Assembly: GCF_018263855.1 (NCBI RefSeq)
Contig: NZ_CP073318.1
Location: 2,046,001 to 2,110,000, forward strand
Source: Kutzneria sp. CA-103260
GTDB lineage: Bacteria; Actinomycetota; Actinomycetes; Mycobacteriales; Pseudonocardiaceae
Direction of reading: 5' to 3'
Length of the DNA: 64,000 bases
Part shown: positions 40,489-47,716 of the stretch, piece by piece
How the letters are laid out: the number at the start of each line of letters is the position of its first letter
Numbering within the stretch: the stretch's first letter is position 1
Made by a program: the position numbers and the translations under genes
Notes under the pieces: generated by a model
Told to the model about the DNA's origin: nothing
Seen by the model: the letters and a program-made list of their open reading frames with translations, nothing else
Database searches by the model: none

Positions 40489-40973
40489 GGCTCACCTCAC
40501 GCCTGTGACCTGCGCAGTCCAGGTGCAGCCACCAAGGCTACGGCCGCACGACGCCGGCGGATTCCGCCGATCTGCTGAACGGAGAGGGGCCGGGGTGCGC
40601 GAGACCTCCGCCGTACGGGTGGCAGCTCAAGCGCGGCATCCTCCGTCCTGAGCTCGCGCGGCGCACGGTCGCGGCAGACGACCTTCACTGCGGGCCCTCG
40701 TCCGCGAGGAATCAGCGTGCCGGGCGAGACGGAAGGGACGGTCGACGGTGGACGGTGGACAGCCTGACGGGTGCGGTGATGTGCGCTGCGGTTGCCGCGT
40801 TGCTTTTCGGCTTCGCGTTGCGGGAAGCAGTTGCGGTGCGGCAGTTGTGGCGGCACATGAACACGTTCCACTGACCGGCCGCCGGCGGATCTCGCGCCGG
40901 CGAGGGGCGGCGCGAGATCCGTCTCCGGGCGTGCGGCCGTGGCGTGGTCCGGCTGCGCCACGGCGGCCGCGTC
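40489..40973. other. Intergenic region containing one possible small gene
   Basis: Between the divergent GAF gene and the 3' end of the snapalysin gene. The first 250 bp show nothing clear. A small ORF for a one-helix protein lies at 40755-40874 (listed separately). Confidence 0.5.
40755..40874 (+). CDS. Possible 39-residue single-pass membrane peptide
   Basis: GTG-started ORF reading MDSLTGAVMCAAVAALLFGF, then ALREAVAVRQLWRHMNTFH and stop. It has one hydrophobic helix (residues 6-22) and a basic C-terminal tail, a plausible micro-membrane protein. A GGAAGGGACGG stretch lies upstream but is poorly spaced. Too short for coding statistics; moderate to low confidence. Confidence 0.35.
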   Translation: MDSLTGAVMCAAVAALLFGFALREAVAVRQLWRHMNTFH

Positions 40974-41501
40974 CTAGTCCTGCGTGACTCGACGGCTGCT
41001 GGTCGCCGCGAAGCCGTTGGCGAAGTTCTGGTCGACCTGCGCCGCCTCCTGGGCGTCCGGGACGGCGTTCTTGCAGGAGGTGCCGGGTCCGTGGCCGGAC
41101 ATGACCTCCTCGCACGGGCCGGAGTAGTCGTCGGGCAGGCCGAGGTTGTGCCCGAACTCGTGGGCGATGATCCTGGTCGGGTCGAAGCCCTGGGCCACCT
41201 GCTGGACGTCGATGTAGATGTCGCCGTTGCCGTGGCCGTCGGTCTGGGTGTACGAGCCGCCGCCGTTGACCTCGTGCAGGAGGATGGTGGCGTTGCCGCC
41301 GGCGGACAGCTGCACGTTGTGCTCGAGGCCGTTCCAGTTCGCCACCGCCTGGGCGGTTTCGGCCTGATAGTCGGGAAGGTCGCTCGCGTCGTAGTGCAGG
41401 GTCACGACACTGGGAGCGGCCTCGGCAGGCGCCGCGACCAGCTGGGCCGCGGCGAACGGCAGCATGATCACGGCCATGCCCAGGGTGAGACGTCGCAACA
41501 T
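40974..41501 (-). CDS. Snapalysin (secreted small metalloprotease, peptidase family M7)
   Basis: A 175-residue protein. Residues 1-28 form a signal peptide ending in APAEA. The mature domain has zinc motif HEFGHNLGLPDDYSG (HExxH plus Asp third ligand), directly followed by PCEEVMSGHGPGTSCKN, the M7 signature with the Met-turn and a disulfide. These are the smallest known zinc proteases, secreted by Streptomyces and relatives, cleaving next to aromatic residues. AAGGAGAG lies 6 bases before ATG 41501. The family often has a LysR neighbour, which is missing here; a GAF-ANTAR gene adjoins instead. Confidence 0.93.
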   Translation of the reverse strand: MLRRLTLGMAVIMLPFAAAQLVAAPAEAAPSVVTLHYDASDLPDYQAETAQAVANWNGLEHNVQLSAGGNATILLHEVNGGGSYTQTDGHGNGDIYIDVQQVAQGFDPTRIIAHEFGHNLGLPDDYSGPCEEVMSGHGPGTSCKNAVPDAQEAAQVDQNFANGFAATSSRRVTQD

Positions 41502-41624
41502 GAGCTCTCCTTCTCGCACGTGATGGCAGGGGTCGACGATGCCGCCCCAGCGTCGCAGCCACCGGTGCGTTCCTCTAAGCGACCAAAGGAGGGGATCATT
41601 CACCTTTGACGTCTCGCCGTGTGC

Positions 41625-42371
41625 TCAGTCCGTGGCGGCGGGACGGTGCCTGGTCGCGTCGTCGACGAACGAGGCGGCCACGACGCGCAGCTTGATGTTG
41701 CGGCGCTGGGACTGGTCGACCAGCTCCTGGAACGCCGCCTCCTCGGTGAGCCCGCGGGCGGCCATCAGGATGCCCTTGGCCTGTTCGATCACGGCGCGGG
41801 ACGACAGGGCGGCCTGCAACTGCTCGATCTGCGTGCGGGCCATGTGCAGTCGGGCGGTGGTGTGCAGGGCGGTCTCGGCGACCACCGTGTACAGCTCCAG
41901 GTACTTCGCGTCCAGCTCCGCGAAGCCGTGGTCGCCGAAACCGAACAGGTTGATCGCGCCGTGCCCGCCGCCGGTGATCATGAACGGTGCGGCGAGGTAG
42001 CTGCCGACACCGAGCCGGTGGGACATGTCGCTGAAGTGCGGCCACAGCGCGGCCGTGGTGGCGATGGTCATCCTGGTCAGCTCGCCGGTCCGCGCGGCGC
42101 GCAGGCAGGGGCCGTCGCCGTCGGCGTACTGGCCCTCGTCGATCGCCCGGGCCCGTTCGTCGGTCGGCACCAGGGTGCGCGGTCCGGCGGCGTCGATCAC
42201 GGTCACGCTGGCCATGTCCGCGCCGGGCACCGCGCGCAGCACCTCCTGGACGACGGCGGTCATGACGGTGTCCGGACGGGTGTCCTCGGCCACGGTCGCG
42301 CGGAGGTTGGACAGCGCCTCGGTGATGTCGTCGAGCTGCTGAGGCACCGAATCCGGCTCTGCTGCGGGCAC
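41625..42371 (-). CDS. GAF-ANTAR protein 6
   Basis: A 248-residue protein. A GAF domain (about 25-165; VVQEVLRAVPGADMASVTVI, GPCLRAARTGELTRMTIATT, SYLAAPFMITGGGHGAINLF) is followed by ANTAR (about 180-235; QLQAALSSRAVIEQAKGILM, then RGLTEEAAFQELVDQSQRRN). Canonical IEQAKGILMA signature. GTG start with GAGGAG 7 bases upstream. The sixth GAF-ANTAR gene of the window and the one with the most standard ANTAR motif. Confidence 0.92.
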   Translation of the reverse strand: MPAAEPDSVPQQLDDITEALSNLRATVAEDTRPDTVMTAVVQEVLRAVPGADMASVTVIDAAGPRTLVPTDERARAIDEGQYADGDGPCLRAARTGELTRMTIATTAALWPHFSDMSHRLGVGSYLAAPFMITGGGHGAINLFGFGDHGFAELDAKYLELYTVVAETALHTTARLHMARTQIEQLQAALSSRAVIEQAKGILMAARGLTEEAAFQELVDQSQRRNIKLRVVAASFVDDATRHRPAATD

Positions 42372-42428
42372 TGTCGTCTCCTCGGTGCGGCTGGTCGAGA
42401 ACCGCCATCCTAGTGAGCCGACCGGTTT

Positions 42429-43154
42429 CTAGGGCTGGGCGGTGGGGCGGACGACGAGCTCGTTGACGTCCACCGCCGGTGGTTGGGCGATGGCGAAGCT
42501 GATGGCCTCCGCGATCGCCGAGGCAGGGATGGCGAGCTGTTCGGCGGCGGCGCGGGCGGCGGCCCGCGCCTCGGCCGCCCCGCCCCGATCCGTCAACTCG
42601 CTCTTCGTGAATCCCGGGCTGACGACAGTGACGCGGATGTCGTGGTTCTCCTGGCGCAGGCCCTCGGACAGTGCCCGCACGGCGAACTTGGTGGCGCTGT
42701 ACACGGACGCGGTGGGGTCGACGCGGTGTCCGGACACCGACGAGACGTTGACGATGTGGCCCTCGCCCCGCGCACGCATGTGCGGCAACACCGCGGCGAT
42801 GCCGTGCAGCGGGCCGCGCAGGTTGACGTCGATCATCTGGTTCCACTCGTCGATCCGCAGGTCGGCGATGGGGGACAGGGCCATCACGCCGGCGTTGTTG
42901 ACCAACACGTCGACCCGCCCATGCCGGACCACCGCGGCGGCGACGAACGCCCGGACGCTGTCCAAGTTGGTCACGTCGAGTTCGCAGGTGTCGATGACGC
43001 CGTCAGCTTCCTCGGCCAGGGCGTCCAGTCGGTCGGTGCGACGCGCGCCCGCGACGACATGGTGGCCAGTGGCGGCGAGGAGGCGGGCCGTGGCCTCGCC
43101 GATGCCACTGCTGGCGCCGGTGACGAGGACGACCTTCGAGGTGGTGGCAGTCAC
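42429..43154 (-). CDS. Short-chain dehydrogenase/reductase
   Basis: A 241-residue classical SDR: TGASSGIG cofactor motif, NNAG in VNNAGVMALSP, catalytic Ser in NVSSVSGH and YxxxK in YSATK. GTG 43154 was chosen (GAAGGAAC 6 bases before); the frame extends further. It is divergent from a MmyB-type regulator, a common actinobacterial pairing in which the regulator controls the oxidoreductase. Substrate unknown. Confidence 0.92.
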   Translation of the reverse strand: MTATTSKVVLVTGASSGIGEATARLLAATGHHVVAGARRTDRLDALAEEADGVIDTCELDVTNLDSVRAFVAAAVVRHGRVDVLVNNAGVMALSPIADLRIDEWNQMIDVNLRGPLHGIAAVLPHMRARGEGHIVNVSSVSGHRVDPTASVYSATKFAVRALSEGLRQENHDIRVTVVSPGFTKSELTDRGGAAEARAAARAAAEQLAIPASAIAEAISFAIAQPPAVDVNELVVRPTAQP

Positions 43155-43327
43155 TTTGTTCCTTCGGTGCGGGGACTTGGTCCCAGTGCATCCCACGGCG
43201 ACGTGATCCGGAAGGCAGCGCGAACCAGGGTGCCCGGCACCCAGGTTGGCGCCCCCTGGCACACCATGGCGGCGGCGTCGAAGCTCGGACCATGAGGCGA
43301 GCACCCGTGCGTACTACGCTCGGCCCC

Positions 43328-44155
43328 GTGGCGCCCAGCGGCAATGAACTCGGCGAGTTCCTCCGGGCGAGCCGATCGCGGCTCGACCCGGCCGAGGTAG
43401 GGCTGCCCGGCGGCGGGTCCGGCCGTCGGGTCGCCGGGCTGCGCCGCGAGGAGGTCGCCGTGTTGGCCGGCGTCAGCGCCGACTACTACGCACGCTTGGA
43501 GCAGGGACGCGAGCGCAACCCGTCCGCCCAGGTGGCTGACGCGATCGGGCGGGCGCTGCGGCTCCCCGCTGACGCACGGGGCCACCTGTACCGGCTGGCC
43601 GGACTGAATCCAAGGCTGGCGCCGGTCACGCCCCGGGATCTCGTCCATCCCTCCCTGTCGCAGTTGCTGGACATGTTCCCTCGTGCGGCCGCGTACGTGC
43701 TCGGGCCCGCCTTCGATGTGCTGGCCACCAACGCGATCGCCGATGCGCTGCTGTCCCCGTTCGGCGATGAGCGGAACATGCCGCGCATCCTGTTCACACA
43801 TCCGCGGGCGAAGACCGTGTTCGCCGAGTGGCCCGTCGTCGCCGGCGCCACGGTCCACGCGCTGCGCCTGAACTCCGGCTACTTCCCGGCGGACGACGAC
43901 ATCACCGGGCTGGTCGCCGAGCTCGACGAGCGGTCGGCGGAGTTCCGTGAGCTGTGGGCCGACCACACCGTCGGCGCGCTGGCCCGGGCGTACAAGGTGT
44001 TCGTCCATCCCGAGGTCGGACGGATCGAGCTGACGTACCAGACTTTCGACGTGCACGATGCCGCCGGGCAGCAATTGCTCGTGGGTACCGCGGAGCCCGG
44101 CAGCCGCAGCGAAGAAGCCGTTGCCTACCTTGCCTCGATGGCCGCTCCGGCCTGA
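43328..44155 (+). CDS. MmyB-like helix-turn-helix transcriptional regulator
   Basis: About 275 residues. An XRE-type HTH (residues about 5-75) has GNELGEFLRASRSRLDPAEV, RVAGLRREEVAVLAGVSADY and YARLEQGRERNPS. A PAS-like MmyB ligand-binding domain follows (YVLGPAFDVLATNAIADALL, RLNSGYFPADDDITGLVAEL), as in methylenomycin regulator MmyB, which binds fatty acid. GTG 43328 was preferred; ATG 43292 is an alternative. Divergent from the SDR gene at 43154, its presumed target. Confidence 0.9.
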   Translation: MAPSGNELGEFLRASRSRLDPAEVGLPGGGSGRRVAGLRREEVAVLAGVSADYYARLEQGRERNPSAQVADAIGRALRLPADARGHLYRLAGLNPRLAPVTPRDLVHPSLSQLLDMFPRAAAYVLGPAFDVLATNAIADALLSPFGDERNMPRILFTHPRAKTVFAEWPVVAGATVHALRLNSGYFPADDDITGLVAELDERSAEFRELWADHTVGALARAYKVFVHPEVGRIELTYQTFDVHDAAGQQLLVGTAEPGSRSEEAVAYLASMAAPA

Positions 44156-44205
44156 TCGCCGTCGACGGCGTGGTCCGCGCCAGTCCGGCTCATGGCGTCA
44201 CGCAC

Positions 44206-44260
44206 GTCGAGGTCTTCCAGATGAGCGGTGCGGGAACCCTCATCCTCGGAAGACCTCGAC
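44206..44260. terminator. Bidirectional terminator with long imperfect stem
   Basis: GTCGAGGTCTTCC (44206-44218) pairs perfectly with GGAAGACCTCGAC (44248-44260), and an inner GATGAG/CTCATC extends the stem. It lies between the ends of the convergent MmyB-type gene (44155) and VOC gene (44291). Confidence 0.8.
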
Positions 44261-44290
44261 CTCTGCCCCCGGGCGCCGGCGTTTGGCTTG

Positions 44291-44659
44291 TCAGGCGCGG
44301 TCGTGGAGAGTGACCTGGTAGCCGTCGGGGTCGGCGAAGGTGAATGTCCGGCCGAAGGGGCCGTCAACCGGTGCGGAGACGATGGTGTGACCGTCGGCGA
44401 CGAGAGCATCGTGAATGGCCTGGACGTCGGTGGCGTGGAGCCAGATCGCGGCGCCGATGCCGGGCTGGGCAACGGATGCGAGATCGGTGCCGGGAACGAT
44501 GTCGCGGAGTGCGAACGCGATCGGCTTCGTCTCGAAGACGACGGCGTGCGGAGGTCCGGCCGGCGAGCGGACGAGGCCGAGATACTGCTCGTAGAACGCC
44601 TGCGAAGCGTCCAGGTCGCGCGCTTGCAGCGAGATGAAGTCGGGGCCGGTGGCGGGCAT
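44291..44659 (-). CDS. VOC-family (glyoxalase/bleomycin-resistance) protein
   Basis: A 122-residue single VOC domain: FISLQARDLDASQAFYEQYL at the start, AIWLHATDVQAIHDALV in the middle, and FTFADPDGYQVTLHD at the end with the conserved PDG and final acidic metal ligand position. ATG 44659 was chosen because AAGGAG lies 8 bases before it; ATG 44680 would put coding sequence over the MarR operator. Possible roles: dioxygenase, resistance or lactoylglutathione-type chemistry. Divergent from a MarR gene with two shared operators. Confidence 0.9.
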   Translation of the reverse strand: MPATGPDFISLQARDLDASQAFYEQYLGLVRSPAGPPHAVVFETKPIAFALRDIVPGTDLASVAQPGIGAAIWLHATDVQAIHDALVADGHTIVSAPVDGPFGRTFTFADPDGYQVTLHDRA

Positions 44660-44679
44660 GATGATGCTCCTTCTCTTCA

Positions 44680-44695
44680 TGTCAGGTTCCTGACA
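44680..44695. promoter_or_regulatory. MarR operator copy 1
   Basis: TGTCAGGTTCCTGACA is a perfect 16-bp palindrome between the divergent VOC and MarR genes. A second related site (44708-44723) is centred 28 bp away. Confidence 0.8.
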
Positions 44696-44707
44696 CGGAT
44701 CAATCTA

Positions 44708-44723
44708 TGTCAAAATCCTGACA
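44708..44723. promoter_or_regulatory. MarR operator copy 2, touching the MarR start codon
   Basis: TGTCAAAATCCTGACA keeps both TGTCA/TGACA ends of copy 1. Its last base is the A of the MarR ATG. Autoregulation is therefore likely. Confidence 0.78.
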
Positions 44724-45175
44724 TGAGTCAAGACGGTGTCGACCTGGAGACGTCACTGGGCTATCTGCTGAAAGAGGCGTCGAGCGTCCTGCGCACGGCC
44801 ATGGAGGAGGTGCTGCGGCCGCTCGGGATGAGCGTGACGCACTACTCCTGCCTCGAGCTGCTGGCTCAACGACCGGGCTTGTCGAACTCCGAGCTCGCGC
44901 GGGGCGCGTTCGTGACACGGCAGTCGATGAACGTGCTGCTTCAGGCCCTGGAACGAGACGGCTACGTGACCAGGCCTGTGGAGGCGCCCGTCGGGAAGGT
45001 TCTTCCCACGCGGCTCACGCCGCGCGGCCGACGGAGCCTGGAGAAGGCGACCGTAGCGGTCCGGTCCGTCGAGGTCAGAATGCTGGCCGGCATGACCGAG
45101 TCCGAGCAGTCAGGCGCGTTCCGGATCCTGCGGAAGATGATCCATTCCCTGCGCGATGGCAACGACGGTGCATAG
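44723..45175 (+). CDS. MarR-family transcriptional regulator
   Basis: A 150-residue winged-helix MarR protein. The N-terminal dimer helix is SLGYLLKEASSVLRTAMEEV, the DNA-binding part LSNSELARGAFVTRQSMNVL with LERDGYVTRPVEAPVGKV (wing; usually D-x-R, here partly altered), and the C-terminal helices LEKATVAVRSVEVRML. The ATG overlaps operator 2. Divergent from the VOC gene, which it presumably represses until a phenolic or similar ligand binds. Confidence 0.92.
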   Translation: MSQDGVDLETSLGYLLKEASSVLRTAMEEVLRPLGMSVTHYSCLELLAQRPGLSNSELARGAFVTRQSMNVLLQALERDGYVTRPVEAPVGKVLPTRLTPRGRRSLEKATVAVRSVEVRMLAGMTESEQSGAFRILRKMIHSLRDGNDGA

Positions 45176-45272
45176 CCCGTTCCCCGGCGCAGTCTCCGTC
45201 CGTGTCGGGCGGCGCTGAGGGCTTCTCGGTGGTCGGGTGCGCCGACCGACGGCGCACCCGACCACGTGTGCG

Positions 45273-46193
45273 TCACAACTGCTCGAAGAACCCCAGCAGG
45301 GCCGAGTTCACCTCGTCGGGACGCTGCATCTGGACCCAGTGTCCGGCGCCCTCGACATCCACGACGCCCCGCAGGTCCGTGGCGACCTCGGCGATGCGCT
45401 CGGTGTTCGTGAACGCGCGGGTGATGTCCCCGTCGCCGCACAGGTAGAACGACGGCGGCGTGATCGGCTTTCCCTGCCAGGCGGCCAGGAGCTCCCAGTT
45501 GCGGTCGATGTTGCGGTACCAGTTGAGCCCGCCGGTGAAACCGGAGTGGGTGAAGGACTCCACCGACACCGCGACGTCCTCGTCGGCCAACCACTCCGGC
45601 AACGGGTCGGGCGCGGTGAACAGGTCGAGGAAGCCCTCGCCGTCGCGGACGACCGGAGCCCCGGCGGAGCCGCCGAGCAGCTTGCGGAACGTGGTGGTCA
45701 CATCGGCGCCGAACTCGGCCTCCGCGACGCCCGGCTCCTGGAAGTAGAGCTGGTAGAAGCCGTCGCCGAAACCCTTGCGCAGCAAGCCCAGGGGCGGCAG
45801 CGCCGCGCGCGGGGTCGGCGGCACGCTGATGCCGGCGACGCCGCGAACCACGTCCGGGCGCAGGAGGGCGGTGTGCCACGCCACCGGAGCGCCCCAGTCG
45901 TGGCCCACCACGATCGCCTCGCGTTCGCCGAGGGCGTGGATGAGCCCGACCACGTCACCGACCAGGTGCAGAAGTGTGTACTTGTCCACACCGGACGGAC
46001 AGTCCGTGTGACCGTATCCGCGTTGGTCCGGCGCCACCACGTGGTATCCGGCGTCCGCCAGCGGGCCCAACTGGTGTCGCCACGAGTGCGAGGTTTCCGG
46101 CCAGCCGTGCAACAGCAGCACCAGCGGGCCCTCGCCCTCTTCGAGAATGTGCATGGTGATGTCACCGACCGAGACGTCCCGGTGTGTGAACAT
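45273..46193 (-). CDS. Alpha/beta hydrolase, epoxide-hydrolase type
   Basis: A 306-residue epoxide-hydrolase-like enzyme. HGWPET is the oxyanion region, the nucleophile Asp lies in VGHDWGAPVAW, Tyr residues in the cap (GFTGGLNWYRNIDRNW) could donate a proton to the epoxide, and the catalytic His is in GAGHWVQMQRP. Asp rather than Ser as nucleophile argues for epoxide hydrolase or dehalogenase chemistry. No signal peptide. GGGAG lies 7 bases before the ATG. Convergent with the MarR gene; no clear operon partner. Confidence 0.9.
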   Translation of the reverse strand: MFTHRDVSVGDITMHILEEGEGPLVLLLHGWPETSHSWRHQLGPLADAGYHVVAPDQRGYGHTDCPSGVDKYTLLHLVGDVVGLIHALGEREAIVVGHDWGAPVAWHTALLRPDVVRGVAGISVPPTPRAALPPLGLLRKGFGDGFYQLYFQEPGVAEAEFGADVTTTFRKLLGGSAGAPVVRDGEGFLDLFTAPDPLPEWLADEDVAVSVESFTHSGFTGGLNWYRNIDRNWELLAAWQGKPITPPSFYLCGDGDITRAFTNTERIAEVATDLRGVVDVEGAGHWVQMQRPDEVNSALLGFFEQL

Positions 46194-46629
46194 GGTCTGG
46201 CTCCCGCCGTGCTGATCGAATATGAGGCCCGCTCCGCGCACGATACAGCGGGGGACGGTGAGGACCTCGGTACGGCAACATGTTCTGCCCGAACACGTAG
46301 GCCCGTGTGCCGCACCGCACAGTGGTGACGCGACGGCGCCGCTGTCCGACACGTGCCAGGGGAGCTGGTCTGCCACGGCTCCTTCATGTGCGCTGCTTGT
46401 CAATCGTGGCAACGGGTTCCGCCTTGGAGGCCGACTGGCTGGCCTCTTGCGTTCGCTGATTGTCCGTGTATCACTGAGTACAGACAAAGTTCTGCGAAAG
46501 CTGTTCGCGGGAGGCGAACAGAACAACTCGCGCAATCTGCCGGAACCCGTGGTGCGCTTGCCTGCGCCCGTGGATTCAGAGTTCTGTCGGCCTGTCAGCA
46601 GGGAAAGGTTCGAACGAAAGGGTGTTCTC
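46194..46629. other. Intergenic region with promoter-like AT-rich part and a palindrome
   Basis: About 435 bp between divergent genes. The part 46455-46530 is AT-richer and contains the palindrome at 46501-46521. No supported ORF other than shadows. Confidence 0.5.
46501..46521. promoter_or_regulatory. 8-bp inverted repeat upstream of the I36-like gene
   Basis: CTGTTCGC-gggag-GCGAACAG, perfect arms, about 110 bp before the ATG at 46630. Could be an operator or a 5' leader hairpin. Confidence 0.5.
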
Positions 46630-47034
46630 ATGAATGGCGTGTTTCGCGGTATGGCTGTGATCATTCCTGGTGTTCTCGCGGCCGGCCTTGCCTTGGCCGG
46701 GGTGAGTTCGGCCGTGACGGCCAATTCTCTGCGCCAACCTCCAGGGGTGTGCCCCGACAACGCGGTGTGCGCGTACTCCGAGGAGGAACTCTTCGGCGAG
46801 ATGAGCTCGACGAAGGTTACCGACCCCGACCTGACGGATGAGCCAGAGCACGAAGTTTTCTACACGCGTGTCGAGTCGGTCTACAACAACACCGACTGCA
46901 CTGTCACCCTGTACGAGAAGGTTCGATTCCGTGGGGCGCGATATGTGCTGCCGCCGGGGGAGCGGGTCTTGAATCTCAGGACCGCCGCGCCGAGTCTCAA
47001 GCACCACATCTACTCGGAGAAGATCGACTGCTGA
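46630..47034 (+). CDS. Secreted small protein, peptidase-inhibitor I36 / beta-gamma-crystallin type
   Basis: A 134-residue protein. Residues 1-29 form a signal peptide (MAVIIPGVLAAGLALAGVSS). The mature part has VCPDNAVCAYSEEELFGEMS at its start, a typical I36-type entry with paired Cys, and YNNTDCTVTLYEKVRFRGAR, a crystallin-like Greek-key segment. The protein ends in Cys. I36 proteins such as SMI inhibit metalloproteases, so it might restrain the nearby M1 peptidase or the snapalysin at 41 kb (inference). A GAAAGGG stretch upstream is the likely ribosome site. Confidence 0.75.
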   Translation: MNGVFRGMAVIIPGVLAAGLALAGVSSAVTANSLRQPPGVCPDNAVCAYSEEELFGEMSSTKVTDPDLTDEPEHEVFYTRVESVYNNTDCTVTLYEKVRFRGARYVLPPGERVLNLRTAAPSLKHHIYSEKIDC

Positions 47035-47049
47035 CATAGCGGTGTCAGA

Positions 47050-47083
47050 GCGGTCCCGGAACGCGGGCGCGTTTCGGGACCGC
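47050..47083. terminator. Terminator hairpin after the I36-like gene
   Basis: GCGGTCCCGGAACGC / GCGTTTCGGGACCGC form a 15-bp stem (one G-U pair) with a 4-base loop, 16 bp after the stop at 47034. Confidence 0.85.
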
Positions 47084-47271
47084 CCGACTCGTGAGATGGT
47101 CACCTTGCTGGAGACGTGTTTTCGGCGCGTCGCCGCCATGCGGACAGGATCGCCTCGCATCGGTGGTGATCGGGGTCGGCAGCCGTCACCGCGGTGCGCT
47201 GTGACGAGCGATCCTCGGTTCCCGATGTTCGTGAGTGGGGACTGCTACAGAGGTTGAAAGGCCAGGGTCTG

Positions 47272-47388
47272 CTACGGCGGCGGCGTGTCGATGCCGGCCA
47301 GCCACACCTCGCCGACCGACCACAGCTCGTACGCGACCCGGCGGCCGTTCGGCGACAACACGGGATTGGCCGCGTCGAACGCGTCCAC
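47272..47388 (-). pseudogene. Possible WD40/TolB-type beta-propeller C-terminal remnant
   Basis: The last 38 codons of a minus-strand frame read VDAFDAANPVLSPNGRRVAY, then ELWSVGEVWLAGIDTPPP and stop, resembling a TolB/PD40 blade (SPDGRRIAY...W). The upstream part of the frame is Arg/Gly-rich shadow. A fragment without a start, low confidence. Confidence 0.35.
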
Positions 47389-47412
47389 CTCGCGGCGATC
47401 TGTGTGAACGCG

Positions 47413-47667
47413 ATGGAACTGCTGGACACGACCGTACATGGGGCGGCGACAATCGCCGGCACCGCCCAGGACGTGACGATCGCCGGCGGCGCCATCGCCG
47501 GCGCGCTGACGTTGTCCGGCAACCACACCGGATCGCGGCAGCCGGAGGTGGCCGGGATCTCGGTCTCCGGCACGCTCCCCTGCGCCGGAAACGCCCCTGC
47601 ACCCAGCAACATCGCCGCGCCGAACACCGTGCGCGGCGGGTCGGTCGGGCAATGCTCAGCGCTGTGA
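47413..47667 (+). pseudogene. C-terminal remnant of a secreted beta-helix-type protein
   Basis: The frame reads MELLDTTVHGAATIAGTAQD, then VTIAGGAIAGALTLSGNHTG and finally a GTLPCAGNAPAPSNIAAP plus NTV...GQC pattern. Repeats of the VxGxVxVxG type closing with a two-Cys C-terminus (LxCxGNxPAP...PNTVxGxxxGQC) are known from secreted actinobacterial cell-surface proteins. The signal peptide and most repeats are missing. Probably a fragment left by deletion; it could still start at ATG 47413. Confidence 0.45.
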
Positions 47668-47716
47668 CCACGTGAAGAGGCGGTGCCGGCCGCATCGACC
47701 GGCAGCGCCTTACTGT

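Noticed and set aside
46501..46521. LexA (SOS) box
   Set aside because: The half-sites are GTTC...GAAC in the opposite order from the actinobacterial GAAC-N4-GTTC box.
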